From positions 1 to 36,195 of the forward strand of contig JAKSDA010000285.1 in assembly GCA_022360315.1 (NCBI GenBank): 36,195 nt of DNA, given 5' to 3'. The notes beneath the pieces are model-generated. The model was not told where the DNA came from. It made no database searches and saw only the letters and a list, made by a program, of their open reading frames with translations. Of this stretch, positions 17,594 through 26,239 are shown piece after piece. The stretch is from Pseudomonadota bacterium (GTDB taxonomy: Bacteria; Myxococcota_A; Polyangia; Haliangiales; Haliangiaceae). Each line of letters opens with the position of its first letter. Position 1 is the stretch's first letter. Position numbers and translations under genes: made by a program.

Positions 17594-18337
17594 ATGCCGA
17601 CGTACCAGATGCGAGCGCTGGAGTGTCCGTTGTGCGGGACCACGAGCGAGCGTTCTGTGGCGGTCAGCATCGATGCCGGGCGGTCACAAAAAACCCGTCA
17701 GGAGATCATGCAAGGTCGTTTTCAGCGATTCGAATGCAACTACTGCGGCCATTCCTATGTTGCCGACGGGCCGTTGATCTATATCGATTTTCAAAACAAG
17801 CACTGGGTGGGCGTGTTTCCGCGCCAGTGGGAGATGTCGTGGTGGCAGTGGGAGCACGAGCCCGGCGCTGCGTTTTCGTCGAGCATGCTCGAAACGTCCC
17901 CCCCGGTGGTTCGATCGTGGGCGCCCGGATTCACCATTCGAGCTGTCTTTGGCCTGGCCGCTCTGCGCGAAAAGCTGCTCTGTTGCGACGCCGGCATCGA
18001 CGATCGGGCACTCGAGGTGGTAAAGCTCGATCTCCTGCGTTCGTCGCCGCACACTCTGTTCTCTCTCGATGGCCGGCCGCGGCTGGTCGATGCCACCGCC
18101 GACGAGCTGGTCTTTCACCTGGTCACATCGCTCGACGAGTGGCCGCAAATCTCCGATGAACCGCAAAGAGTCCCGGCAAGAGTGCGCATCGCCCGGCAGC
18201 GACTGGACGAGATGACCGGAAGCGCCTGGCAGCCAGCGCTCAGCGCTCTGTCCCAGGGTGCCTATGTCGATATCGGCCGCCTCATGATCTGCGACGATCA
18301 GCCGAGGGCCAGCGAAACACTCGCAACAGCGGAGTAG
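17594..18337 (+). CDS. CpXC zinc-ribbon domain protein
   Basis: 247 residues. The N-terminus has paired zinc-binding Cys motifs: CPLC at 11-14 and CNYC at 48-51 (FECNYCGHSYVADG), which match the CpXC domain found in bacterial proteins of unknown role. The rest (60-247) includes FPRQWEMSWWQWEHEP and an Arg-rich helical region, with no known motif. ATG 17594 follows the previous stop by one base, so it is very likely in the same transcript. Probably a small cytoplasmic zinc protein; partner unknown. Confidence 0.8.
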   Translation: MPTYQMRALECPLCGTTSERSVAVSIDAGRSQKTRQEIMQGRFQRFECNYCGHSYVADGPLIYIDFQNKHWVGVFPRQWEMSWWQWEHEPGAAFSSSMLETSPPVVRSWAPGFTIRAVFGLAALREKLLCCDAGIDDRALEVVKLDLLRSSPHTLFSLDGRPRLVDATADELVFHLVTSLDEWPQISDEPQRVPARVRIARQRLDEMTGSAWQPALSALSQGAYVDIGRLMICDDQPRASETLATAE

Positions 18338-18376
18338 CCGCGCGATTGTTGCCGGGCATGCGCTGCAAAACAGTGT

Positions 18377-19144
18377 ATGATCGCGGCCAGTCTCATGCTG
18401 TGGCTCAAACACATCTACGCGTGGTTGGTGTACCGGATCGGGGACATTCACACGACGTCTCGCTGTCCCTGGGTCAGCTGGCAGGTGCCACATCACTTGG
18501 TCGACTATGACGAGATCCTGGCCGCGCTGCCGCTCATCCGGTATGGAGACATCGGCCTGCACCGCGACCGCGGCTATCTATCCAACGCCTTCATCCCCGG
18601 TTTCATGAAGCACGCCTGGATCCACGTGTGGGATGGCGTCGACCGGCCACAGATCGTGGAGGCGATCAGCGACGGCGTGATAAAGCGCAGCGCGATTGCA
18701 CCCATGTACTCGGATTACGCGATCATTCTCAGCCCACATGGGATCACGGATGCGGAGCGGGGCGGTGCTTGCCTCAAGGCCGAGCGCGTGGTGGGCACCG
18801 GCTATGACCCGTTTTTCGAATTCGACATCGAGGAAGAATTGCAGTTCTACACCGGAGGCGATCGTGACGGCGCAGCGCGCGATGTCGAGGAGCGCAATCG
18901 CAACGCGTATCGCTACACCTTCTCGTGTACCGAGGTGGTTGGCTATGCGTGGTGGCATAAACGCGAAGAACTGCGCATCACGCGCAAAAAACGCCTGGGA
19001 AAACAGGTCATCCTGGCCGACGACTTTCTCAACCCGAGCTGGCACATCAAGTGGGCAAGTCAGTCGGTGACTGTCGATGCGGCTCGTTCACTGGGACTGC
19101 ACGAGCAAGGGCTGGCCATGCTCGAGGATTATCTGGGCCGATAG
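18377..19144 (+). CDS. YiiX/YebB-like cysteine hydrolase (permuted NlpC/P60-type)
   Basis: 255 residues. The layout matches the permuted papain-like YiiX/YebB group: RYGDIGLHRDRG (about 55-66), a His-bearing strand FMKHAWIHVWDG with candidate His79/His83, VEAISDGV with Glu95, and a late nucleophile in YTFSCTEVVGYAW with Cys184. Such proteins are thought to act as amidases or lipid-modifying cysteine hydrolases. The N-terminus (MLWLKHIYAWLVYRIG) could be a short membrane-leaning helix, and the true start may be Met7. It ends the plus-strand run 14672-19144; the gap of 39 bp from the CpXC gene suggests a shared transcript. Confidence 0.75.
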   Translation: MIAASLMLWLKHIYAWLVYRIGDIHTTSRCPWVSWQVPHHLVDYDEILAALPLIRYGDIGLHRDRGYLSNAFIPGFMKHAWIHVWDGVDRPQIVEAISDGVIKRSAIAPMYSDYAIILSPHGITDAERGGACLKAERVVGTGYDPFFEFDIEEELQFYTGGDRDGAARDVEERNRNAYRYTFSCTEVVGYAWWHKREELRITRKKRLGKQVILADDFLNPSWHIKWASQSVTVDAARSLGLHEQGLAMLEDYLGR

Positions 19145-19166
19145 CTGGTAACGCGGCCAATCCGAC

Positions 19167-21518
19167 TCATACGGCTCGCGATCCGTGCGGACCGACCGAC
19201 TGTTCGGTCGAGCCGTGGTCGCCGGCGCGGTTGCCGATCAGGTGTTTCCCGGCTTGCTGCCACCACGCCCTCAGCGTTTCGATCGTGCCCCGGTAGCCCT
19301 GTTCGGCGATCGACGGTGCGGCCTTGAAATTGAGCAGGTTCCACTGCTTGACTGGTGGCTTCAGATAGAGCGCAGCCAGTTGTCTGGCCATTTCGGCCCG
19401 GCGGAGACTGTGACTGGCCGTGGTCACGGCGCGGGTCAAAATCGTGACGATATTGGGCATATCGACCCGCTGGGACAATGGATTGACCATCCGCCACGCG
19501 ACCTTCCATCCCGACAGATGCATGGGCAGTTCCCGGCCGGCGACCAGATCCACTTCGGGCATCACATCGATGGCAACCACCGCGCCGTGGAAGAGCCGCA
19601 CCATGGTATCGACGGGCACGTTGTTGCTCAGCCCTCCATCGACCAGTAGATCTCCGTTCCAGGGAACGGGCGGGAATATGCCGGGCAGCGACCCACTGGC
19701 CCGGGTCGCCGTGGCCAGGGATCCGCGGCGATGGACCACTTCCTGGCCGCGGGTGAGATTGGTCGAAATGCAGAAATAGGGAATTGCCAGGTCTTCGATG
19801 TGGAGAGACCCGGCCACCTGGTCGCCGCCCAGGACCGCCCGGCGGCCCGATGCCAGGGATACAATGGGAAGGGTCGGGTCGATGAGAGAGTCAAACACGG
19901 GCCGCAGTACTCCGAGCAGCTCGGCCCATTTCATGCCCAGGGCATGAGCGCCGGCCACCACCGCACCGATGCTGGTGCCGGCAATTGCATCGATCGGAAT
20001 GCCCAATTCCTCGAACCCTCGAATGACGCCAACATGGGCGTAGCCGCGGGATCCCCCTCCTCCCAGGACCAGACAGATGGCATGTCCGGTCAAGAATCTG
20101 GCCAGACGGTCCATATCGGAGGCCGAGCCGCGGCGAATGTGGTAATGAGCATCGACGTGGCGGATTTTCAGCCAGCGTGCAGTGCCGGGAAACGCGGTCT
20201 TTGCCGGGGCGTGGAGCAAGACCAGGCTGCGCCTGGGCGCCCGTACTGTGGCAAAGCGCGAGGCCATGCGCGCTTCGCTTTCGCCGATCGCCGGGCTGTA
20301 CCGGTCGTCGGCCACGATGAGAATATGGTCGGCGTGTCGGATTGCCCGGTCGCTCCACGGCGACCAGTGGCTATCGGCCTGGTACACCACATAGCGGTGA
20401 TTGTTCTCCTGCTCGATGAGCCACGGCACCAGTCGCAAGTTGGCGGGATCATCGCCGGAGATCCGCGAGATGCCCCGCTTGCCAAGCTCCTGGTCGACCC
20501 GCTGCGGTGTCAAGTGAACCACTGAGTCGTGCCGGGAAAGAGCGCGGACGAGCTGTTCGCAGAACGCATTGATCGCAATATCGGGGCTGGCCGGGACAAT
20601 GGCAAAACTGCGCGCTTCGGCCGAGACGCTCCGCTCCGAGCTTGTCTGTCGTTGCAGGCGGTGGACCAGGAGGCGCGAGGTTTCGATCATGGCCCTGGGA
20701 TATTTCACGATGAGGTCGTCGAACACACTCTGCGACAGCCACAGAAGTTCGCTGTCGCGCACCGCGTAGACGGTCGCGGAGCGCTCTTTGCGGGTGAGCA
20801 ACGCCATCTCGCCGATCCACTGGCCCGGTCCGATTTCATCGAGAGTGCGCTCACCACTGCCCGACCCGCGGCTCGCACGACTATCATCGCTGTCGTCACC
20901 GCCCCGGTTGCTGCCAGCGTCGGCCACGACCACGCGCAGGCGGCCTCCGGCCACGATATACGCACCGTCGGCAGCATCTCCCTGGCGGAACAGCTCCTCG
21001 CCTCCGGCCACGTGGACCCAGGTCATGCTGTCTTCGATCTCGGTCAAAGCCTCGATATCCAGCTCTCCGAACAGGCTGCGCAGGTAGCCGGCCATGCGCA
21101 GCCGCCGCATTCGTTTGTGTAGCGCTTGCGAAAGCGTCGCCATGAGCTCGGGATGGGTTTCGACGAGACGGTCAAACCGCTGTCGCGACAATCGCAGGAC
21201 TCGAGTCCGTTCCAGGGCCTGCACAGTGGCCGAGCGGTCACCGCCCAGGATCAGGGCCATCTCGCCCACGAGATCGCCCGGGCCGAGCTGGTTGACAATC
21301 TGCTCTCGTTCGCCTTCGAGGACGACCCGCAGGCGACCTGCTTGCACCACAAAGAGGCTATCGCCCGGGTCTCCCTGCCGGACCAGGTTCTCGCCCGCCG
21401 CGATCTCCATTTCGTCGAACTCGCGGGCGATGCTTTCCACAGTGGCCTCATCCAGATCGGCAAAGAGCTTGGTCGAGAAAAGGACAGCCGTCCGCGTCCG
21501 TGAAGGGGAATGATTCAT
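19167..21518 (-). CDS. patatin-like phospholipase with two cyclic-nucleotide-binding domains (NTE-like)
   Basis: 783 residues from ATG 21518 (MNHSPSRTRT), preferred over GTG 21590 because a GGGAAA site precedes it. Residues about 14-130 and 140-285 are cyclic-nucleotide-binding beta-rolls. Both keep the phosphate-cassette pattern GEMAL...RSATV, so ligand binding is plausible, and the second carries a Gly/Asp/Ser insertion. A linker (290-480) leads to the patatin domain: GGGGSRGYAHVG oxyanion loop from 486, nucleophile Ser in GTSIG at about 516, and catalytic Asp in DGG at about 627. This is the neuropathy-target-esterase arrangement. Known role: membrane phospholipid hydrolysis controlled by the CNB modules. 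Its 3' end is convergent with the YiiX-like gene. Confidence 0.93.
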   Translation of the reverse strand: MNHSPSRTRTAVLFSTKLFADLDEATVESIAREFDEMEIAAGENLVRQGDPGDSLFVVQAGRLRVVLEGEREQIVNQLGPGDLVGEMALILGGDRSATVQALERTRVLRLSRQRFDRLVETHPELMATLSQALHKRMRRLRMAGYLRSLFGELDIEALTEIEDSMTWVHVAGGEELFRQGDAADGAYIVAGGRLRVVVADAGSNRGGDDSDDSRASRGSGSGERTLDEIGPGQWIGEMALLTRKERSATVYAVRDSELLWLSQSVFDDLIVKYPRAMIETSRLLVHRLQRQTSSERSVSAEARSFAIVPASPDIAINAFCEQLVRALSRHDSVVHLTPQRVDQELGKRGISRISGDDPANLRLVPWLIEQENNHRYVVYQADSHWSPWSDRAIRHADHILIVADDRYSPAIGESEARMASRFATVRAPRRSLVLLHAPAKTAFPGTARWLKIRHVDAHYHIRRGSASDMDRLARFLTGHAICLVLGGGGSRGYAHVGVIRGFEELGIPIDAIAGTSIGAVVAGAHALGMKWAELLGVLRPVFDSLIDPTLPIVSLASGRRAVLGGDQVAGSLHIEDLAIPYFCISTNLTRGQEVVHRRGSLATATRASGSLPGIFPPVPWNGDLLVDGGLSNNVPVDTMVRLFHGAVVAIDVMPEVDLVAGRELPMHLSGWKVAWRMVNPLSQRVDMPNIVTILTRAVTTASHSLRRAEMARQLAALYLKPPVKQWNLLNFKAAPSIAEQGYRGTIETLRAWWQQAGKHLIGNRAGDHGSTEQSVGPHGSRAV

Positions 21519-21577
21519 GCTGATTTCCCACCAGAGCCTGGCATTTCTCAGTCGATCGGACACTGCATGGCATGCTT

Positions 21578-21608
21578 TAAACAGAAACACATTGGTTGTG
21601 GATCAAAC
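21578..21608 (+). repeat. 31-bp dispersed motif, copy 2
   Basis: This stretch begins TAAACAGAAACACATTGGTT and matches 1327-1357 with three mismatches. It lies 60-90 bp upstream of the minus-strand patatin start, where a promoter would be expected; on that strand TTGATC and TGTTTA boxes are spaced 17 bp, but both match consensus poorly. Confidence 0.6.
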
Positions 21609-21706
21609 CGGGTGTTTGTCTCCGATTAGGACCTTGTTGGCCATCATATCAGATGGTCAATTCGGCCGCATCAGCGGTTGCAGAGAGTGCGCGCGGGCAG
21701 ACTTGT

Positions 21707-22627
21707 TCAGGACGTGAACTGGCGAATGGCACCGCGTGGTGCGACGATGAGGAGGATCCCCGCAAAAATGAGTCCGCCGCCCAAGAACGTGTATCGGCTG
21801 ATCGGTTCATCGGCAAAAAACCAGCCCAAAAACAATGCCAGAGCCGGGGTGATGTAGGAGATCAGGCTCAGGTAGTGGGCGTGGGCGAAGCGCAGGAGCC
21901 AGAAATACAGGCCAAATGTTATGACGGTTCCGAACAGGGCAAGATATCCAATACTGGCGATGGCCCGCGCGGTCCACTGCATGTCGGCTGAATACTCGGA
22001 CAGGCCAGCAGCGACCAGGAGCAACACTGCTGCCACCGACATGCTATTGCGATTGAGCACGAGGGAATTTATCCCGGCCCCGTAGCGCTTGATCAGTGTG
22101 GTTCCCAGGCACGACGATAGGGGGCTACACAGGAGCAGTGCGCCGGTGGCCAGGGCAGAGGTCCCCAGATCGGCCAGGTCGGTGTGAAAAAGCGCGGCCA
22201 CACCGATGAATCCGATGAGAAATCCCAGCCATTTGCGGCCGCCAAGTTGCTCCCCGGGCAAGAAAAAATGCCCGGCCATCGCCTGCATCATGGGAAATAC
22301 CGCCCACAGCAGACTGACCAGGCCCGACGGCAGCGTCTGCTCGCAGTAATACACCAGGCCGTAGGGAACAGCAAAGCTGATCACTCCGTTGATCAGCCAC
22401 ATCCAGCGGGGTGGTGCGATCCCTCCTTCATACTTGCGCATCAGCGGCACCAGGACAAAAAAGAGCAGGGCAGCCACGGCAAATCGACTGCCGGCCGACG
22501 ACATGGGCGGCAGATCTTCAAGACCTTCGCGGATCACCAACCAGGTGCTTCCCCAGATGCCGCACAAAAGCGCCAGGGCACTGTTGACGATGAGAGGCGA
22601 TGGCGCCCTCGAGTGGACAGTGGACAT
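21707..22627 (-). CDS. EamA/DMT-family transporter
   Basis: 306 residues from ATG 22627. About ten hydrophobic helices in two homologous halves, the EamA repeat: LALLCGIWGSTWLVIREGL and GSRFAVAALLFFVLVPL in the first half, GTVITFGLYFWLLRFAH and YITPALALFLGWFFADEP in the second. Known relatives export amino acids, nucleosides or metabolites across the inner membrane. The substrate is not evident from context. It is upstream of the patatin gene on the same strand with about 190 bp between their coding regions, so an independent promoter for the patatin is likely. Confidence 0.92.
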   Translation of the reverse strand: MSTVHSRAPSPLIVNSALALLCGIWGSTWLVIREGLEDLPPMSSAGSRFAVAALLFFVLVPLMRKYEGGIAPPRWMWLINGVISFAVPYGLVYYCEQTLPSGLVSLLWAVFPMMQAMAGHFFLPGEQLGGRKWLGFLIGFIGVAALFHTDLADLGTSALATGALLLCSPLSSCLGTTLIKRYGAGINSLVLNRNSMSVAAVLLLVAAGLSEYSADMQWTARAIASIGYLALFGTVITFGLYFWLLRFAHAHYLSLISYITPALALFLGWFFADEPISRYTFLGGGLIFAGILLIVAPRGAIRQFTS

Positions 22628-22875
22628 GGTCGGGTATCATCGACATTCGAGTGCGGCCAGTCGACCGAGCACGCAATTCTCTGCCAGCGCGCGGATCTCG
22701 GCCCGTGATCTCGTGCTGCTTCGGTAGCACATGGGGAAGTTCTTCGCGGGCTCGAGCGATTTCGAGCATCGAGGTGACAATGGCATCTGTCGCTGATATC
22801 GCGATCGATGGATATATCTCTCACGATCGCTGGCGATTGAGCCTGGGCCCGACAGCCGACGTTGGGCTGGCCGGG

Positions 22876-24099
22876 TTATCCCGGTGATGGCGATACTGTG
22901 CCGGTGACCGAGAGTTCGCCGCCGTGATGGAGCAGTCGAACGCGTCCCACGCTGCCGCCACCGCCGCCGCTGCCGCCCGCTCGGAGCAAGTCGTTGATGC
23001 CCGGAAAGCCCGGACCGGCCGCTTGCGTACCGGCACCGCCATTGCCGCCGTCTCCGCCGCTGATTGCACCGGCGTTGCCGCCGACTGCGACCGCGTCCGA
23101 GTCGGTCCGGCCGTCCTGCCCGGGGTTGCCCCGACCCCCACCGCGGGCGCCTTCACCACCCCCACCGCCGTTGGCCGCAACCGCCCCGGCAATGTCGATG
23201 TCGACGGCTTCGAGTACAATGGCTCCACCCGAGCCGCCGCCGCCGCCACCGGCATAATTCCGGCTCGCACCCTGGCCACCACCGCCGTGCGCGGTGATCA
23301 CCCCGCCGGCTTCGACGTCGATGCGCTGCGCGGCGACCAGTTGAATGGCGCCGCCGCCGCCGCCGCCAGGTCCGCCGCCCTGCCCGGACGCCGGATGGCC
23401 TCCGCGACCACCTCTGCATCCGCCGCGCAGCGGTACCATGGACGGGTCTCCATTGGCACTGCCACCGGGCCGGACTCCGCCGCCACTGTTGGCGACCGCG
23501 GCCCCGCTCGCGCCGACCTTGCCATACCCGCCGCCGCCGCCGCCGGTTCCGGCCGAAGGACCGCCTGGCGGTACGGTCTGGGTCTCACCGGTGCCGCCGG
23601 CACCACACTGGGCAGAATTGGCGCCCAGTCCGTCGGTCGGGCCCACCGCTCCAGCGTGCAGTGTTCCTGCAATGTGCATGTCCTCGGTCGCGACAATGAT
23701 CAGAGGCCGCGCACCGATGACCTGCAGCTCGACCTGTGCCTCGATGCGCAAGCGGCTCAACGCCAGCACGAGCAGCTCGGGTCCGTCGTTTTGCTGAATC
23801 ACCGCCGAGGTCGCGGTCAGGTCGACATCCGCAAGACCGTTTGATTCGAGCACTCTGCGCGCGCTATCGATCGTCGAGTTCTCTTCGATGGTCAACCCCG
23901 GACCGATATCGCCGACGTCACACGGGTCGAAATTGATCGGCGCAAAGGGCAATACCAGACAGTCCGATGCGTCGCCGCCGGTAACCGCGCTCGCGTCCGC
24001 CACCGCCGCATCATTCGCCAGACTGCCCGTTCCCGGAGGGTGAAAACTGCAGGCAGCAGAACCAGCAACCAACAGACATGCCGCGAAATCGTGATGCAT
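22876..24099 (-). CDS. glycine-rich exported or lipid-anchored protein
   Basis: 407 residues from ATG 24099 (MHHDFAACLLVAGSAACSF); GTG 24135 would add 12. A short hydrophobic start ends at a Cys in GSAAC, which suggests a lipoprotein. Residues about 30-130 are mixed; about 130-390 are Gly-rich loops (runs up to six Gly) alternating with short hydrophobic strands such as GGAIQLVAAQRIDVEAGGVI, AIVLEAVDIDIAGAVAANG and SVGRVRLLHHGGELSVTG. That pattern suggests a stacked beta-helix with glycine loops on the cell surface. No enzyme motif is seen. Long complementary frames in this region are artefacts of the repeated GGC/GCC triplets. Confidence 0.82.
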   Translation of the reverse strand: MHHDFAACLLVAGSAACSFHPPGTGSLANDAAVADASAVTGGDASDCLVLPFAPINFDPCDVGDIGPGLTIEENSTIDSARRVLESNGLADVDLTATSAVIQQNDGPELLVLALSRLRIEAQVELQVIGARPLIIVATEDMHIAGTLHAGAVGPTDGLGANSAQCGAGGTGETQTVPPGGPSAGTGGGGGGYGKVGASGAAVANSGGGVRPGGSANGDPSMVPLRGGCRGGRGGHPASGQGGGPGGGGGGAIQLVAAQRIDVEAGGVITAHGGGGQGASRNYAGGGGGGSGGAIVLEAVDIDIAGAVAANGGGGGEGARGGGRGNPGQDGRTDSDAVAVGGNAGAISGGDGGNGGAGTQAAGPGFPGINDLLRAGGSGGGGGSVGRVRLLHHGGELSVTGTVSPSPG

Positions 24100-24135
24100 C
24101 AACACGGTAGTGCCATCAAGCAAACCACAGGCCAC

Positions 24136-24436
24136 TTATAACCAACCGAGACCAAACAGAGAGTCGAAACACACACGAACGGATCCGCGGTCTGGACTCC
24201 CACATTGACACCCCACCGACCTGAAACCTGCTCATCACCCTTGTGCGCGCAGGGCCGATCGCCCGTTGCCTGTCTATCCGCCCAGCCGTGGGGCCTGGCT
24301 CAAACGTGGGTTCTCATCGACTCGGCTTGCCATCGCGCCCAATTCGCTGGATGATTCGACTGCTCGGCCAACAGTCATCGGTTCTCGGCAGTCGAACCGA
24401 TCACGATGCGCACGGGCCCCGGCAGAGCAAGCCGGG
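24136..24436. other. 300-bp spacer between glycine-rich protein and MATE genes
   Basis: Both flanking genes are on the minus strand. No gene, repeat or clear hairpin is seen; it should contain the promoter of the glycine-rich protein gene, but no convincing boxes could be placed. Confidence 0.4.
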
Positions 24437-25933
24437 TCAGCTGGAGATTCCGTCCAGCGCGGGCCGGTTGTCGGTGCGATCGCCTCCGGTGAGATCGATG
24501 TTTCGCCAGGCGCCGGTGTAGAAGCGGTAGATCAGCAAAAATGCCAGAAGGCCGATGTAGACCACAAAGCTCACAACGGCCGCGATCGGACCGCCGTGCA
24601 GGACTTGCACGGCCACGATGGACCCGGGAATGAAAAAAAACCAGGCCAGGGTCAGACGAGCCCACATGCACCACGCTGTATCGCCTGCCCCGCGCAGAGC
24701 CTCGCTGAGCGTCATGGCCCAGGAATCGAAGAGCTGCCAGGCCGCACTGATGATCAACATGGTGATGCCGAGTTCGAGAAATTCGGGCCCGTTCTCGGTC
24801 GGCGGAGCAAACCACCCCATGAGCACAGAGGGAATGGCCAGATATACGATACCGATACTCACTTGCCAGATCCCGGCCACCGCCGCGGTCTGACCGACAA
24901 TGCTGGCCACATCGTCACGGTCGCCGCGGCCAATTGCCTGGCCGACCAGAATGGCACCGGCCGAACCGATGCCAAAGGCCGGCATGAACGAGACCGAGTT
25001 GATCTGAATGACCACCATCATGGAAGCCTGCACGACCGGTCCCAGATCGGCGACCACCACGTTGAGAAAGATGGTAAAGGCGGCAAATTCGAGAAACCAG
25101 TTGATCCCGTTGGGCGCGCCGAATCGCAGCATGCGGACAAATTCAGACCAATTCAGCCCCAGCTTGCCAGAGACCGAGGCACCCGCCCATTTCATGAGAA
25201 ATACCAGTGCCAGCAATGCAAATGCAGCCCAGCTGGCAATGACACTGGCCCATGCTGCGCCTTCTACCCCCAGCGCCGGAAATCCGAGGTTGCCCTGAAT
25301 GAGCAACCAGTTGAGCGCGACATTGAGCACCATGGCCACCATGCTCGCGAACATGTGCAGCCGGGTGTTGCCCAGGCCGCCGTACCAGTTGCCGAGAACC
25401 TCGGTGGCAACCACCGCTCCCACCGCATAGATGCGGATGGTGAGATAGTCGGTCATGGCCTCGCGAACGCTCGGCTGATGCGGAAACAGGCTCAACACCG
25501 GTCCGATCAATGGAATTGCTGCCAGGGCCAAAAGCGCGACCAGCCCAGCCAGAACCAGACCATACCAGGCGTAGCGCCGAGCCCCGAGCAAGTCGCCCTT
25601 GCCGTATAGCTGCGAGGCAAAGCTCTGCACGATGAATGCCATGCCGATCGGAAGAATGATCAGGGCAAAAACGTTCACCGCACCCATGGTCGTGGCTGCC
25701 AGCGCATCCTCACCCAGCGGTGAGATCATCAGCGCATCGCAAAAACCAATGACCGACTGCGAAGAACGGGCCAGAACCACCGGCAAGGCGAGCGACAGGA
25801 GCAGACGCAAACGCGGCACATCAGGCCGTGCGACAGAACGCCACAAGAGCCCCACGAATACTCGAAACGCCGCGCCAAGATCGCGGACAAAATGACCCTC
25901 GACCAGCTGTCTGGCCTTGTCAAATAACTTCAT
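24437..25933 (-). CDS. MATE-family multidrug/toxin efflux transporter
   Basis: 498 residues from ATG 25933 (MKLFDKARQLVEGHF), with a GGGTGG site 5 bases upstream; the longer start at 25954 is less likely. About twelve hydrophobic helices in two halves. MATE features include LLLSLALPVVLARSSQSVIGFCDALMISPLGEDALAATT in the first helix pair, GNWYGGLGNTRLHM, and in the second half FLEFAAFTIFLNVVVADLGPVVQASMMVV with AIGRGDRDDVASIVGQT. The family exports cationic compounds and metabolites using Na+ or H+ gradients in the inner membrane. The substrate is unknown, and no biosynthesis genes flank it. Confidence 0.93.
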   Translation of the reverse strand: MKLFDKARQLVEGHFVRDLGAAFRVFVGLLWRSVARPDVPRLRLLLSLALPVVLARSSQSVIGFCDALMISPLGEDALAATTMGAVNVFALIILPIGMAFIVQSFASQLYGKGDLLGARRYAWYGLVLAGLVALLALAAIPLIGPVLSLFPHQPSVREAMTDYLTIRIYAVGAVVATEVLGNWYGGLGNTRLHMFASMVAMVLNVALNWLLIQGNLGFPALGVEGAAWASVIASWAAFALLALVFLMKWAGASVSGKLGLNWSEFVRMLRFGAPNGINWFLEFAAFTIFLNVVVADLGPVVQASMMVVIQINSVSFMPAFGIGSAGAILVGQAIGRGDRDDVASIVGQTAAVAGIWQVSIGIVYLAIPSVLMGWFAPPTENGPEFLELGITMLIISAAWQLFDSWAMTLSEALRGAGDTAWCMWARLTLAWFFFIPGSIVAVQVLHGGPIAAVVSFVVYIGLLAFLLIYRFYTGAWRNIDLTGGDRTDNRPALDGISS

Positions 25934-26239
25934 AACGCCACCCGCAGGAACCATGCTGCATCAATTATTTCCGCACCTGCCTCGTCAACCGATCGCACTG
26001 CCTCGCTGTGTCAACCAACCGCCGTGTCTCGCCGTGTGAGCCAAGGAAGGGGAAGGTGGGACTGATCCGCGGCAAGACAGACACTGCAATCGAGTCGGGC
26101 TCTCACGTCATGGCTTGATACGCGCTGAGACATGGATGGAGGAAGGATACTCGAAGTATTGCAGTGCGCATGTCGCGGCATCGAGAATCGACCGAGTTGT
26201 GTTGCTCGGTCCACAGCACAGTGGCACGATTACTGGAAT
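25934..26239. other. divergent intergenic region, MATE / FG-GAP lipoprotein
   Basis: This 306-bp stretch separates two genes transcribed away from each other and should hold both promoters. It contains nothing else recognisable; short frames here lack any domain. Confidence 0.4.

Noticed and set aside
22924..23844. Plus-strand Ala/Arg/Pro-rich frame opposite the glycine-rich protein
   Set aside because: GGC/GCC repeats open several frames at once; only the minus strand has an export signal.
24266..25609. Plus-strand open frame (447 codons) opposite the MATE gene
   Set aside because: Rich in His/Gln/Asp/Arg with no domain; the minus strand encodes a clear twelve-helix transporter.
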